Assembly (NCBI GenBank): GCA_000402075.1
Contig: ARWO01000005.1
Coordinates: 8,601 to 72,600, forward strand
Direction of reading: 5' to 3'
From: Thaumarchaeota archaeon SCGC AAA007-O23
GTDB lineage: Archaea; Thermoproteota; Nitrososphaeria; Nitrososphaerales; Nitrosopumilaceae
Length of the DNA stretch: 64,000 bases
Part shown: positions 15,190 through 24,471 of the stretch, piece by piece
Layout: every line of letters begins with the position of its first letter
How positions within the stretch are numbered: the first letter of the stretch is position 1
Position numbers and translations under genes: made by a program
Notes under the pieces: generated by a model
Seen by the model: only the letters and a program-made list of their open reading frames with translations
What the model was told of the DNA's origin: nothing
Databases searched by the model: none

Positions 15190-16164
15190 CTATAGTAGTT
15201 GTCTGCGGATACCGTTTGCTACTGATTGAATCATTGGCACTGGAACGGAGTTGCCTAACTGTAATATCTGAGTACCTGATTCTGTTGCCCTGGAAAACTT
15301 TGATGGAAAGCCCATGATTTTGTAGCATTCGTTTAGTGTGAGCTTTCTAACTTTGTTTTTATGATGAATCCAAAACCTTCTTGCAGATTCTTGGGATGGG
15401 ATTGTTGGATGAAATCCATCTGCAGAATAAATTCTATTAGGCATTTTGTGTACTCTGGAAAGATGTTTTGTATTTGGTCTTACTCCAGTCGTTCTGATTT
15501 TTTTATTTCTATAACCCACAAAAATCAGACCTGATTTCTGGCGTATAGGATTTGGGATTAATGTAAACTCTCCACTATCAAGAAACTCAAAGCCAGCCTT
15601 TTTATCAAGAAAAGATGAAAGTGATTTTGATTTTTTAGAGTTAATTTTGTCAAAATCAAATTTTTTCTTGGACGCAATAACAATTACCCTGTCTCTATTT
15701 TGAGGAATTTCAAAGTTTGAAGCGTTTAACACCCTCCAACTGACATTGTATCCCAAATCTTCAAGTGATTTTAAGATAAACTTGAAAATACTTTTGTCCT
15801 TAAGATGTATCAAATGTTTGACATTTTCAAGAAGAACCACCTTTGGTTTTTTATCTTTAATTATACGTAATAGTGAAAAAAGAACATTACTTCTTTCATC
15901 CGTTAGGCCTTTTTGCTTACCTGATATGCTAAACGGCTGGCAAGGAAATCCTGCACAAAGAACGTCGTGTGATGGTATGTCGCTGGATTTTATTTTTGTA
16001 ATATCTCCCTGAGGAACTTCATGAAAATTTGCATGGTATACTTTTTGACATTTCTGATCCCATTCAGACGAAAAAACACATTTGAATCCACTTTGGTCAA
16101 ATGCTAATCTGATTCCACCAATACCTGCAAAAAGATCAATAAATGTAGGATGTGTGGTGGTCAT
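15190..16164 (-). CDS. dcm: C5-cytosine DNA methyltransferase (Dcm/M.SacI type)
   Basis: 324 residues with all main motifs in order: motif I DLFAGIGG (10-17), motif IV GFPCQPFS with catalytic Cys75, motif VI ENVK (113-116), motif VIII QNRDRV (155-160), a target-recognition region (about 170-255), then motif X LGNSVP near residue 305. It transfers methyl from SAM to C5 of cytosine. Next to a SacI-type endonuclease, whose prototype cuts GAGCTC, it is the protecting enzyme; that specificity for this locus is inferred. An intact methylase with a broken nuclease would leave methylation without restriction. Confidence 0.9.
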   Translation of the reverse strand: MTTTHPTFIDLFAGIGGIRLAFDQSGFKCVFSSEWDQKCQKVYHANFHEVPQGDITKIKSSDIPSHDVLCAGFPCQPFSISGKQKGLTDERSNVLFSLLRIIKDKKPKVVLLENVKHLIHLKDKSIFKFILKSLEDLGYNVSWRVLNASNFEIPQNRDRVIVIASKKKFDFDKINSKKSKSLSSFLDKKAGFEFLDSGEFTLIPNPIRQKSGLIFVGYRNKKIRTTGVRPNTKHLSRVHKMPNRIYSADGFHPTIPSQESARRFWIHHKNKVRKLTLNECYKIMGFPSKFSRATESGTQILQLGNSVPVPMIQSVANGIRRQLL

Positions 16165-16317
16165 GGCTACTGAATTCTTAATTTAGATTTTATATATTAA
16201 TTATATTTTATAACGAAAGTTTACTATTGATCAGTGAAAATTTTTAGTAATTGTTAAGATTTTGAAAACATGAGATGATGATATTATATTAGGCTTGCCC
16301 GTGAAAATCTAAAAATC

Positions 16318-16337
16318 TGCTAAGATATGCTAAGATA
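16318..16337. repeat. Two tandem 10-bp repeats behind pdxT
   Basis: TGCTAAGATA occurs twice without a gap, and a third partial copy (ACTTAAGATT) runs into the pdxT stop. It marks the border between the island and the conserved pdx operon. Function unknown. Confidence 0.4.
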
Positions 16338-16339
16338 AC

Positions 16340-16960
16340 TTAAGATTTTGACTCTTTTACCATCTTAACAAACTGCTTGTGTACTGAAACATCACGAGTC
16401 AGTTCAGGATGAAAAGATGTTGCAAGTATGTTACCCTGTTTTACGGCAATAATCTTCTCGTTAAATTTTCCCAAGGTTTCCACGCCAGAACCAGTTTTCA
16501 CTACAGATGGAGCACGAATAAACACACCCTGAAATGATGGTATGTCCATGGCATCCAAGGAAACTTCTGCTTCAAAGGAATCTTTTTGTCTGCCGAAAGA
16601 ATTGCGCTCAATCTCTACATCAAGTACGTCAAGCAGTGGCTGTTTGGTAGAACCAACAACTCTGTCCTTAGAATTTTTAGCAAGTAGAATCATTCCCGCA
16701 CATATACCAAGAACTGGCATTCCCGATTCAATTTTTTCCTTAAGAGCGTTCATTGCTCCGTTTACCATTGAAAGCTGGCCCATCATCGTACTTTCACCGC
16801 CAGGAACTATCAAACCATCAACTGCTGATATTTGATCAGGTGTCTTTACCTGGCTGACAGACCCATCAATGCCAAGCTCGTTCATCGCCATCATTGTTGA
16901 CATAAAATTTTCAGCAACGTCACCCTGTAGGGCTAAAATGCCAATGTCAAGTTCACTCAT
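16340..16960 (-). CDS. pdxT: Pyridoxal 5'-phosphate synthase, glutaminase subunit
   Basis: 206 residues, usual PdxT length. It hydrolyses glutamine and channels ammonia to PdxS for PLP synthesis. The class I glutaminase triad is visible: nucleophile Cys87 in GICAG, His184 and Glu186 in FHPELT, with the GGEST oxyanion-loop motif at 54-58. The ATG overlaps the pdxS stop by 4 nt (ATGA), so the two subunits are made together. Confidence 0.95.
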   Translation of the reverse strand: MSELDIGILALQGDVAENFMSTMMAMNELGIDGSVSQVKTPDQISAVDGLIVPGGESTMMGQLSMVNGAMNALKEKIESGMPVLGICAGMILLAKNSKDRVVGSTKQPLLDVLDVEIERNSFGRQKDSFEAEVSLDAMDIPSFQGVFIRAPSVVKTGSGVETLGKFNEKIIAVKQGNILATSFHPELTRDVSVHKQFVKMVKESKS

Positions 16961-17925
16961 GCAGAACCGCCACGATCCTGCATTCTAAGTTCAAGGTTCT
17001 TTACATCTAGTCCAAGTATGGACTGTTTTTCATTAATCATCTTTTGTGCTTCCTTTACTGCATCCGCATCTTCCCAGAATGTTGTTGCGAGAACGGTTGC
17101 TCTTGCTCTCTCCATTGCATCTTCAGCCTTGAAAATTCCAGAACCGACAAAGATTCCGTCACATCCTAACGACATTAGATATGCTGCGTCAGCTGGTGTT
17201 GCTATACCACCTGCTGCAAAGTTCACAACAGGTAGACGGCCAATCTTTGCTGTCTCCTCAACCAGGTCAAAAGAAACTTTGAATTCTCTGGCAATGCTGA
17301 CCAATCCCTGCTTGTCACCAGAATCATAAATTGATTTTATGGTTCTAAGTTCGTCATTTACTTTTTTGATATGTAAAACTGCTTCAGCAACATTTCCCGT
17401 ACCGGGTTCGCCCTTTGTTCTAATCATTGCGGCGCCCTCTTCTATTCGTCTTAGTGCTTCAGCCAATGACCTTGCACCGTTTACAAATGGCGTTGTAAAA
17501 TCCCACTTCCAAATGTGATGGTTCTCATCTGCCGGTGTTAGAACTTCTGACTCATCTACCATGTCCACATTTGCTTCAGCTAAAACTTTTGCTTCATAGA
17601 CATGACCTATCCTGCATTTTGCCATGACAGGAATTGTAACACTGTCCATGATATCCTGAATTATTCTAATACTTGCAGTTCTTGCAACGCCGCCAGCCTT
17701 TCTAACATCTGATGGTAGTTTATCCAACACCATTACGGAAACAGCACCAGCCTCCTCGGCAATCTGTGCTTGCTCTACTGTAGTAACATCCATCACAACT
17801 CCATTCTTCAGCATGTGTGCAAAGCCACGTTTTAGAGTAGAAGTTCCCTTGGTTACGTCAATAGAGTCTACACTTTCAGATTTTACTCCCTTAGCTTTTG
17901 TCAGGTCGCCTGAGAGTGGTATCAT
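16957..17925 (-). CDS. pdxS: Pyridoxal 5'-phosphate synthase, lyase subunit
   Basis: 322 residues, a (beta/alpha)8 barrel that makes PLP from ribose 5-phosphate, glyceraldehyde 3-phosphate and ammonia. Active-site residues are visible: Asp46 in VVMDVT, Lys103 in [10 protein letters not shown] and Lys171 in RTKGEPGTG. An N-terminal extension of about 20 residues precedes the family core. ATG at 17925. First gene of the pdxS-pdxT operon. Confidence 0.95.
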   Translation of the reverse strand: MIPLSGDLTKAKGVKSESVDSIDVTKGTSTLKRGFAHMLKNGVVMDVTTVEQAQIAEEAGAVSVMVLDKLPSDVRKAGGVARTASIRIIQDIMDSVTIPVMAKCRIGHVYEAKVLAEANVDMVDESEVLTPADENHHIWKWDFTTPFVNGARSLAEALRRIEEGAAMIRTKGEPGTGNVAEAVLHIKKVNDELRTIKSIYDSGDKQGLVSIAREFKVSFDLVEETAKIGRLPVVNFAAGGIATPADAAYLMSLGCDGIFVGSGIFKAEDAMERARATVLATTFWEDADAVKEAQKMINEKQSILGLDVKNLELRMQDRGGSA

Positions 17926-18003
17926 GATCTAAGATCCCTTTATCACTATTTATTCTATTGTGAAACAAATAACAATGAAATACTAAGAGAATGAATAAGA
18001 GAT

Positions 18004-18306
18004 ATGGTCAGTACTATTATTATTCCGCTTGCAATAGTAGCTATAGCTGGAATTTCAGGATTTCTGATATATCGTTTTGTTCTTTATGATTATTTTTGTA
18101 AAAAATCTGTAAACGAAACACTTCGAAATTATAACATTAAAAAAACACAATTTCAAATAATAAAAGAATATCACGAAAATAAAGGAGAAAAAATATCAGA
18201 AAAAGAAATCTCACAACTAGAAAAACGTTACAGACAGCATGAGCCTGAACAATTTCTTATAATGTATGATTCCATAAGAGACAAATCAAGAACTAGCGAG
18301 GATTAG
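18004..18306 (+). CDS. Small membrane-anchored hypothetical protein
   Basis: 100 residues: one N-terminal membrane segment (IIIPLAIVAIAGISGFLIY, residues 5-23) and a basic, helical cytoplasmic tail. Divergent from pdxS. No family recognised. Confidence 0.55.
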   Translation: MVSTIIIPLAIVAIAGISGFLIYRFVLYDYFCKKSVNETLRNYNIKKTQFQIIKEYHENKGEKISEKEISQLEKRYRQHEPEQFLIMYDSIRDKSRTSED

Positions 18307-18326
18307 TCTCACATTTCAAAAAAAAG

Positions 18327-19199
18327 TTATGGTCTAGATTTTTCAGTTGGTATCTGAATGAATGGTGTTCCGTCTTGACCTACTACTAGTGGTAGCACAC
18401 CATCCCATGCTTGTATTTTAAGCCATTCCAAATAAAATGGATTTGATGCTAGTGCCTGGTTGATAATTCTGATTGCTAGAGCTTCCCCTTCAGCTTGTGC
18501 AATATTGGCTTTTGCAATACCTTGTGCTATTGCTTCAGATTGTAGTGCCTCTACCTGAATTCTTTTAAGGTCGTTTTCTGCTTTGAATGCTTTCTGCTCT
18601 GCTTCTACCTTTGACTCAATTGCCTGTGCAAAGAGTGATGAGAATTGAAAGTCTGTAATTGAGACAACATCAGTTTGTATGTCAAATTCATGTAGACGTT
18701 TGGTTATTTCAACTTCAATGTCAGACTTGACCAGTGGTCTTTTTGTGATTAATTCCTCTGCATTATAGTTTGCCGTTACTTGTTTTACCACCTCTTCTAT
18801 CGCTGGCTGAATAATTCTATTCTCATAATCCAGACCAACTTCTTTGTACAATATGTGGATTGATTCGTATGATGGATGGTAATTAACCGTTACTTCGGTA
18901 GAAACTGTCTGAAGGTCTTTAGAAGCCGAAGAAGTTGATTTTATGATCTTCAGTGTCCTGACTTCCATCTGTACTACAGAGTCTGCAAATGGCACAACGA
19001 AATGAAGTCCCTCATCTAGAGGTGCAATAGTTAGATCAACTGCATTCCAATGTAGTAAGATGCCTCTGTGACCTGCATCTACTATTGTTACGGCTGCACC
19101 CGCTATCACGCCAATAATAATTAGAGCGATAATAATACCTGCTATTGCTTTTGCTGTACCGAGATTAACATTTACTTTTGGTGTTTCGTATCTTGACAA
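18327..19199 (-). CDS. SPFH/prohibitin-family membrane protein
   Basis: 290 residues, TTG start (no nearby ATG in frame). One N-terminal membrane anchor (AIAGIIIALIIIGVIAGAAV, about 15-36), then the SPFH domain (VDAGHRGILLHWNAVD, EGLHFVVPF) and a long coiled coil rich in Ala, Glu and Gln (QAIESKVEAEQKAFKAENDL), which drives ring assembly. Prohibitin-like proteins scaffold membrane domains and modulate membrane proteases. No NfeD partner is adjacent. Confidence 0.9.
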   Translation of the reverse strand: MSRYETPKVNVNLGTAKAIAGIIIALIIIGVIAGAAVTIVDAGHRGILLHWNAVDLTIAPLDEGLHFVVPFADSVVQMEVRTLKIIKSTSSASKDLQTVSTEVTVNYHPSYESIHILYKEVGLDYENRIIQPAIEEVVKQVTANYNAEELITKRPLVKSDIEVEITKRLHEFDIQTDVVSITDFQFSSLFAQAIESKVEAEQKAFKAENDLKRIQVEALQSEAIAQGIAKANIAQAEGEALAIRIINQALASNPFYLEWLKIQAWDGVLPLVVGQDGTPFIQIPTEKSRP

Positions 19200-19273
19200 T
19201 TTTCTGTTTTAATCACTTCAATTCCATTATTATACCATCGGAAGATCGAATAACTAGGTTAAGTTGATGATAA

Positions 19274-19696
19274 ATGACTGAGCATTTTTATTGGATTTGG
19301 GCAATTTTTTTCATAATTCCATTTATTTCAATAATTAGACGTTACCTTAGAAAACGTAACACACAAAATTTCAGCAAATCTTCAGAACAATACCATGAAA
19401 TGCAATTTCAAACAAACTCAAGTAAGATAGAGACGCCTAGACGAAATTTACTAGAGCCTGAGCCGGAGCCAAAGCATGAGACAAAGGACATGCAAGTTTT
19501 TGAAGTACTAAATTATGGAGCAGGAAATTTTGAAAAGATACAAAAAATTACTGGTCTTAAGCATGATGAACTGGTTTCCATCTTGGAGGATTTGGAAAAG
19601 AGAGGCATGATGAAAGTAGAAGAAAAGAGTGGTTTGCTTGGTTCCAAGATTGAACTTTATCCTACTAAAAAGGGCATCAAAGAATACTATTCTTGA
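19274..19696 (+). CDS. Membrane-anchored winged-helix protein
   Basis: 140 residues: N-terminal membrane segment (YWIWAIFFIIPFISII), a polar linker with a Pro/Glu repeat (LEPEPEPK), then a winged helix (about 74-138: GNFEKIQKITGLKHDELVSIL, EEKSGLLGSKIELYPTKKG). Membrane-tethered HTH proteins are common in these archaea; the regulon is unknown. Divergent from the SPFH gene. Confidence 0.65.
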   Translation: MTEHFYWIWAIFFIIPFISIIRRYLRKRNTQNFSKSSEQYHEMQFQTNSSKIETPRRNLLEPEPEPKHETKDMQVFEVLNYGAGNFEKIQKITGLKHDELVSILEDLEKRGMMKVEEKSGLLGSKIELYPTKKGIKEYYS

Positions 19697-19774
19697 CTAC
19701 CAGATTTCCAGCATAGTGAGCATCACTGGAACCCATCCTGACTCATAATTTGGCTTCAATATTTTCCATATCTA

Positions 19775-20314
19775 CTATTCTGTTATTTTGCTGATAATAT
19801 CTACCAATTCAGATTCAACGGCTGTTACTATTGGTGGAATGAATTTCTCAGTGGCATCCTGCTCTGGCCAGAAAATCTGAGTTCTTGCATCGTTTAATGT
19901 AATTTTAACTGTAAATTTGGTATAGCTTTCAACATCCTCCTTGATTGGGAATGATTCTTTTGGTATTGACATAAAGCCAGTCTCCTTGATCATCGCAGTA
20001 AGCTTCTGCAACTGTTCATTACTGATTGAACTTTTGACCAGAGACTGATTTACACCATCCTTGACCTCAGTATATTGAACATCTCCATTATTATCTATAA
20101 TCAAAACTTGCGTCATATCTGCTACTGATTTCTCTGTAACTCCAAATGACACTACTCTCAAATCATGTTTGGTAAACTCGATCTGTATCTTATCATAAGA
20201 ATTGATTGCCGATGTTGGAATTTCTTCCATGGTAACCATCGGTATGACGATAAGGATCGCCAAAATTACGGGAATGGAGCCAATAGCTAAAATAATTGGC
20301 TTGACCATTTTCAT
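19775..20314 (-). CDS. Hypothetical extracytoplasmic protein with N-terminal membrane anchor
   Basis: 179 residues: one hydrophobic segment (PIILAIGSIPVILAILIVI, about 5-25) followed by a strand-rich soluble domain outside the cell (FTKHDLRVVSFGVTEKS, YTKFTVKITLNDARTQIFW). No cysteines or known motif. The gene stops before tRNA-Trp on the other strand. Function unknown. Confidence 0.6.
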   Translation of the reverse strand: MKMVKPIILAIGSIPVILAILIVIPMVTMEEIPTSAINSYDKIQIEFTKHDLRVVSFGVTEKSVADMTQVLIIDNNGDVQYTEVKDGVNQSLVKSSISNEQLQKLTAMIKETGFMSIPKESFPIKEDVESYTKFTVKITLNDARTQIFWPEQDATEKFIPPIVTAVESELVDIISKITE

Positions 20315-20384
20315 AAAAGATACATTTTCGCAAATAAATCTTGGTAAAATAACTTAAAATTCAAGCCTACTAAATTCAATTCGT

Positions 20385-20536
20385 GGGGTCGTAGCCTAGC
20401 CTGGTAGGGCGACATGGACTACGAAGTTCACGCTAGGGGCTCCAAAGGTTAAAGTTCAAACTCTGAAGAAATGATGATGTGAGTTTGGAGCTGCGAAGTA
20501 ACCCGTAGGTCGTCGGTTCGATTCCGATCGGCCCCA
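20385..20536 (+). tRNA. tRNA-Trp (CCA) with two introns
   Basis: Acceptor GGGGTCG (20385-20391) pairs with CGGCCCC (20529-20535); the T arm is GTCGG-TTCGATT-CCGAT. A proper anticodon arm (ACGGG-CTCCAAA-CCCGT) forms only if two pieces are removed: 20414-20436 (23 nt, in the 5' strand of the anticodon stem, after position 28) and 20447-20501 (55 nt, at or next to 37/38). The anticodon CCA is at 20442-20444. The second intron contains CTGA (20463-20466) and ATGATGA (20471-20477), which look like box D'/C' elements, and TTTGGAGC (20484-20491), complementary to the anticodon loop. CCA tail is not encoded. Confidence 0.85.
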
Positions 20537-22787
20537 CGTTAATTTTGTTTTTTCTTAGAAAGTTCATCGCAGAGCCAACCTTGAACCATTCTAGCTGCAG
20601 GTCATTATAGGAATGGTTCAGCATGATTTTCTCAGATGTCTTATCTGCATGCATTATGTTGCACTCGACAGATTTTCCAGGAGCAAGTCCATCCAGTTGG
20701 ATGATGTTGATCTGATCATCCTCGTGAATTTTCTCATAGTCATCAGAATTGTCAAATGTTAATGCAAGTACTCCCTGCTTCTTGAGGTTTGTTTCATGAA
20801 TTCGCGCAAAGCTTTTTGCAATTACAGCAGTGCATCCCAAAAAACGTGGCGTCATTGCTGCATGCTCACGGCTGCTTCCCTCACCATAGTTGTTATCGCC
20901 AACTATGACCCAAGAGATGTTTTGTTTCTTGTATTGTCTGGCAATCTGTGCACAACCTTCAATCTCATTGCTAAGCATATTTTTGGCTTGACCAACTTGA
21001 TCATTGAATGCATTGACAGCTCCCAACAATAGATTGTCACTTAACTTATCCAAGTGTCCTCTAAGCCTTAACCAGGGACCTGCAGGTGAGATGTGGTCTG
21101 TGGTACACTTTCCTTTTGCCTTAATCATCACACGTAAATCATTCAGATCCTTGCCATTCCATGCGCCAAATGGTTCAAGCTTTTGCAGCCTTTCACTATT
21201 AGGATCAATCACTACCTGAACAGCATCAGGGTTTTCTGATGGAGATAGGTAAACATCCACAGCATCTACAAACCCATTATCAGGAACGTCTGGTGCACTT
21301 GCCGGTGCATCAAGCTTGAATGCCTTTCCATCAGAACCAATGAGAGAATCATCTAACGGATTAAAAGAAAGATTCCCACCCAAGGCTAGTGCAATAACCA
21401 ATTCAGGGCTTGCAATGAAGTTCATTGTTTCCCTCTTACCGTCGTTCCTGCCTGGAAAATTACGGTTGTATGATGTCACTATGGTGTTTTGCTCTCCTTT
21501 CTTAATTTCTGGTCTAGACCATTGTCCAATGCAAGGACCACAAGCATTTGCAAGAACAGTAGCACCAATTGATTTTAGCGAGTCAATCTGACCGTCTCTT
21601 TCTATGGTAGCTCTAATTTGTTCAGAGCCAGGGGTAACTAGCAATGGAATTTTTGCTTTGATTCCCTTTGATTGTGCTTGCTCTGCGAGACTTGCTGCCC
21701 TTGACATGTCCTCATACGAAGAGTTTGTACAGCTTCCAATCAATGCGACTGATATACTGTCAAGATAGTTATTCTTCTTTACATCTTCAGCCAGTTTTGA
21801 TATGGGTCTTGCAAGGTCTGGAGTGTGTGGACCAACCACATGTGGTTCAAGTTTTGAGAGATCAATCTCTATAATTTTATCAAAATATTTACCAGGATCG
21901 TTTTCAATTTCCGAGTCACCCACAAGATGTTCCTTGTACTTGTTTGCAAGTTCTGCAATCTCCTCTCTACCAGTTGATTTTAGGTAAAGCTCCATTCTTT
22001 CATCATATGGAAAGATTGAACATGTAGCACCAATCTCTGCTCCCATGTTAGTAATTGTAGCCTTGCCTGTGCAGCTAATAGATTTGGTACCAGGACCAAA
22101 ATATTCTATTATGGAATTGGTGCCGCCGGAAACTGAGAGCTTTCCAGCAACATACAGTATGACATCCTTTGCTGCTGTCCAGCCGTTCATCTCTCCTTTG
22201 AGATAAACACCAATGCGCCTTGGATATAGAATCTCCCATGGCATTCCAGCCATCGTTTCCGCCGCATCCACACCACCAACACCAATAGCCAACATTCCAA
22301 GTCCGCCTGCGTTTGGTGTGTGAGAGTCTGTACCAATCATCATACCGCCAGGAAACGCATAGTTTTCTAAAATTACTTGATGAATAATTCCTGCGCCAGG
22401 TTTCCAAAATCCCACGCCATATTTACTTGCAGATGATTCCAAAAATTTGTAGACCTCGTTGTTTTCATAAATTGCTAGCTTAGTGTCTGACTTTCCTTCC
22501 GTCCTGGCCTGGATCAGGTGGTCACAGTGTACGGTTGTAGGTAAGGCCGCAGTACTTAGTCCAGTTTGCATAAACTGAAGCATAACCATCTGGCCGGTAA
22601 CGTCCTGAAGTGCAACCCTATCCGGTTGTAAGAACACATAACTTCCATCGCTGTCTAAATTTTTTTCAAGAAAACTTTCTTGCAGATGTCCCGAAAGAAT
22701 TTTTTCTGTTAAAGTTAGTGACCTGCTTACTGTCTTCCTATATGCGGCAATATTTTTTTCTAATTTCGAGTATACATTTTCAACCAT
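20433..22787 (-). CDS. acn: Aconitate hydratase
   Basis: About 784 residues from the ATG at 22787 (a TTG at 22820 would add 11). Converts citrate to isocitrate through cis-aconitate in the TCA cycle. The 4Fe-4S ligands lie in SCTNSSYEDM and ACGPCIGQW; SREHAAM in the swivelling C-terminal domain is also typical. The last 33 or so residues (from GPIGIEPTTYG) are read from the antisense of tRNA-Trp, with TAG inside the tRNA intron, so the natural protein end carries a tail encoded by the tRNA gene or the real stop is obscured by a small error near 20540. Confidence 0.92.
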   Translation of the reverse strand: MVENVYSKLEKNIAAYRKTVSRSLTLTEKILSGHLQESFLEKNLDSDGSYVFLQPDRVALQDVTGQMVMLQFMQTGLSTAALPTTVHCDHLIQARTEGKSDTKLAIYENNEVYKFLESSASKYGVGFWKPGAGIIHQVILENYAFPGGMMIGTDSHTPNAGGLGMLAIGVGGVDAAETMAGMPWEILYPRRIGVYLKGEMNGWTAAKDVILYVAGKLSVSGGTNSIIEYFGPGTKSISCTGKATITNMGAEIGATCSIFPYDERMELYLKSTGREEIAELANKYKEHLVGDSEIENDPGKYFDKIIEIDLSKLEPHVVGPHTPDLARPISKLAEDVKKNNYLDSISVALIGSCTNSSYEDMSRAASLAEQAQSKGIKAKIPLLVTPGSEQIRATIERDGQIDSLKSIGATVLANACGPCIGQWSRPEIKKGEQNTIVTSYNRNFPGRNDGKRETMNFIASPELVIALALGGNLSFNPLDDSLIGSDGKAFKLDAPASAPDVPDNGFVDAVDVYLSPSENPDAVQVVIDPNSERLQKLEPFGAWNGKDLNDLRVMIKAKGKCTTDHISPAGPWLRLRGHLDKLSDNLLLGAVNAFNDQVGQAKNMLSNEIEGCAQIARQYKKQNISWVIVGDNNYGEGSSREHAAMTPRFLGCTAVIAKSFARIHETNLKKQGVLALTFDNSDDYEKIHEDDQINIIQLDGLAPGKSVECNIMHADKTSEKIMLNHSYNDLQLEWFKVGSAMNFLRKNKINVGPIGIEPTTYGLLRSSKLTSSFLQSLNFNLWSP

Positions 22788-22958
22788 TTCTGATGTAGTA
22801 TTAATTTCAATTTTTTTCAATAATTTTCAGTGGAATTTTTTATTTATAAATCGAATTAACAAGTTTTTGGTGTTCTCGTATACAATTATAAGAGAAAAAC
22901 GCTATTTTGAATGAGTGCAGCGAGGAACTTTTTCGTATTATTTTATTGAGGGTCATAA

Positions 22959-23591
22959 TTGGTAAAAAAGGGCTTTCCTAACTTTGGAATAACGCAATCT
23001 GGTGCGTTTGTAGCCGCTTTAAAAAATTATAATTTGCCTGATTTTGTATTGTCGTTGGTTGCTAAAGATTGCAATTCAGATTTACTGGAACGGGGAAGAA
23101 TCGATGATAGGCTTTCTAGTATGAATGACACTGCCCTTGAATTGCTACATAGGGTCTTTATTGACTGCGAAGAAGATACAGAAGGTAAACACGCACAGTA
23201 TAGATTTTTTGCATATGTATCCAGCATGTACCATAAGTGTGAGATGCTGATCAACGAAACAATACCTGGAAAATCTGGGAAAAAACACAAGATTCCAATA
23301 GCTGTCAAAAATAACGGTATGTACATTGCTGTTGGCTTTAACAAGCCAACCGGTCATGCTGTTTCAAAGAAGGACATCAAAAGATTCTATGAGATTGTAA
23401 ATGATGTCAAAAGTGGAGACCATGGAACCCTGCTAGTAGATGCTGTTTTTGGTTCATCCGCAGGATTCAAGGGAGAAGCCTTGGTAGAATTAGAAAACTT
23501 GAGCAAGATGAGAGAAGATGATCCTGAAGAGAAATTGAACTTTAAGACTGCAAATTTTGAAAATAGAATTTATTCTGTTACAAAATGCTAA
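22959..23591 (+). CDS. Uncharacterised protein
   Basis: 210 residues with TTG start at 22959; a TATA-like TTTATAAAT lies upstream in the divergent region with aconitase. No family recognised. Central part reads KHKIPIAVKNNGMYIAVGFNK, then LLVDAVFGSSAGFKG, a mixed alpha/beta pattern; PIAVKNN recalls the exK strand of nuclease folds but the evidence is weak. It faces the metalloprotease-like gene tail to tail, 6 bp away. Confidence 0.5.
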   Translation: MVKKGFPNFGITQSGAFVAALKNYNLPDFVLSLVAKDCNSDLLERGRIDDRLSSMNDTALELLHRVFIDCEEDTEGKHAQYRFFAYVSSMYHKCEMLINETIPGKSGKKHKIPIAVKNNGMYIAVGFNKPTGHAVSKKDIKRFYEIVNDVKSGDHGTLLVDAVFGSSAGFKGEALVELENLSKMREDDPEEKLNFKTANFENRIYSVTKC

Positions 23592-23597
23592 ACTAGA

Positions 23598-24170
23598 TTA
23601 ACTTTTTTTCGTAAACATTGTCGTGTCTAAAGTAAGAAATGATGGTTTTTTGGAAGTTAATTCAAAATCTTCTCCATATTGCTCAAATGGAATAGCACCA
23701 AAGAGATGTTGTTGCCAAGTATCATGAACATCTTCTATGTATCTTTTGTATCTAGATTGTCGTAGTAGCTCGTGTGCAATTTCATGCGAAACAGCGGCAC
23801 AATTTCTTTCAGCTAAAAATAATGTGTCCGTTTGGCTTTTTGGTTTCTCCCATCTAATCATACCAAAATTTTCAGCATGATATCCTTCACAGGTACAATC
23901 AGTCCACAATGGTCTAAAGTGACACAAATAGAAATGGTAAATATCATTTCCACGTTCTGCATGATCCTTTAACAGCGAATGAGTATCTAATCTTTGAAGT
24001 ATTATCCTTGGTTTGGTAATCATTTCGTCGCACTGTATCTCAACGTCCATGGAAAACTTTGTTTTAATCCATGACTTGAAAAATTTGGCCATCTTTTTGA
24101 CATACTCAAACTCCGCGTCACGCAGACCTAGTTCCTTATCCTTTATCACAAAAATAAAGTGTAACAGCAT
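23598..24170 (-). CDS. Putative zinc-dependent peptidase-like protein (HExxH)
   Basis: 190 residues. AAVSHEIAHELLRQ contains HEIAH, the zinc-binding HExxH helix of metallopeptidases, with DVHDTWQQHLFG about 20 residues further as a possible third ligand region. Several histidines and cysteines (CHFRPLWTDCTCEGYH) precede it. No signal peptide, so the protein is intracellular. Could be a gluzincin-like peptidase or only a structural relative. Confidence 0.55.
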   Translation of the reverse strand: MLLHFIFVIKDKELGLRDAEFEYVKKMAKFFKSWIKTKFSMDVEIQCDEMITKPRIILQRLDTHSLLKDHAERGNDIYHFYLCHFRPLWTDCTCEGYHAENFGMIRWEKPKSQTDTLFLAERNCAAVSHEIAHELLRQSRYKRYIEDVHDTWQQHLFGAIPFEQYGEDFELTSKKPSFLTLDTTMFTKKS

Positions 24171-24188
24171 GTCGATAAGATGAGATGT

Positions 24189-24428
24189 TTATGCTTGGCC
24201 TTCGATGCCCATAAGTGTGAGAGTAGATCTAATCTGATCAATCTTGCGTATCTTCCAGGTTATAGTCTCACGCAAGTTCTCAACTGTTGCTGACTCTATC
24301 TTTGCCAAGATATCATAAGCACCAAAAGTACCATGGACTTCTGCGACACCATCCAGACTCTTTAATTGTTGTATGATGGATTCTTCAGAACCTAATTCAC
24401 AGTTTACCAAAACATAAGCTGTTGCCAT
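24189..24428 (-). CDS. Stand-alone Lrp/AsnC ligand-binding (RAM) domain protein
   Basis: 79 residues consisting only of a RAM domain: AYVLVNCELGSEESI, then GVAEVHGTFGAYDILAKIE, and RSTLTLMGIE, the betaalphabeta-betaalphabeta pattern that binds amino acids in Lrp/AsnC regulators. There is no DNA-binding domain, so it may pair with other regulators. Such solitary copies are frequent in archaea. Confidence 0.85.
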   Translation of the reverse strand: MATAYVLVNCELGSEESIIQQLKSLDGVAEVHGTFGAYDILAKIESATVENLRETITWKIRKIDQIRSTLTLMGIEGQA

Positions 24429-24471
24429 ACAATGTTTACTAACTTGAGATATATCAATGAAACGATAATTT

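Noticed and set aside
16265..16320. Box C/D RNA (ATGATGA seen near 16275)
   Set aside because: No box D at suitable distance and no closing stem; probably chance in AT-rich DNA.
22075..22407. Long antisense frames in aconitase, rpoB and similar genes
   Set aside because: They are shadows of strong coding frames on the other strand, with no motif or start signal.
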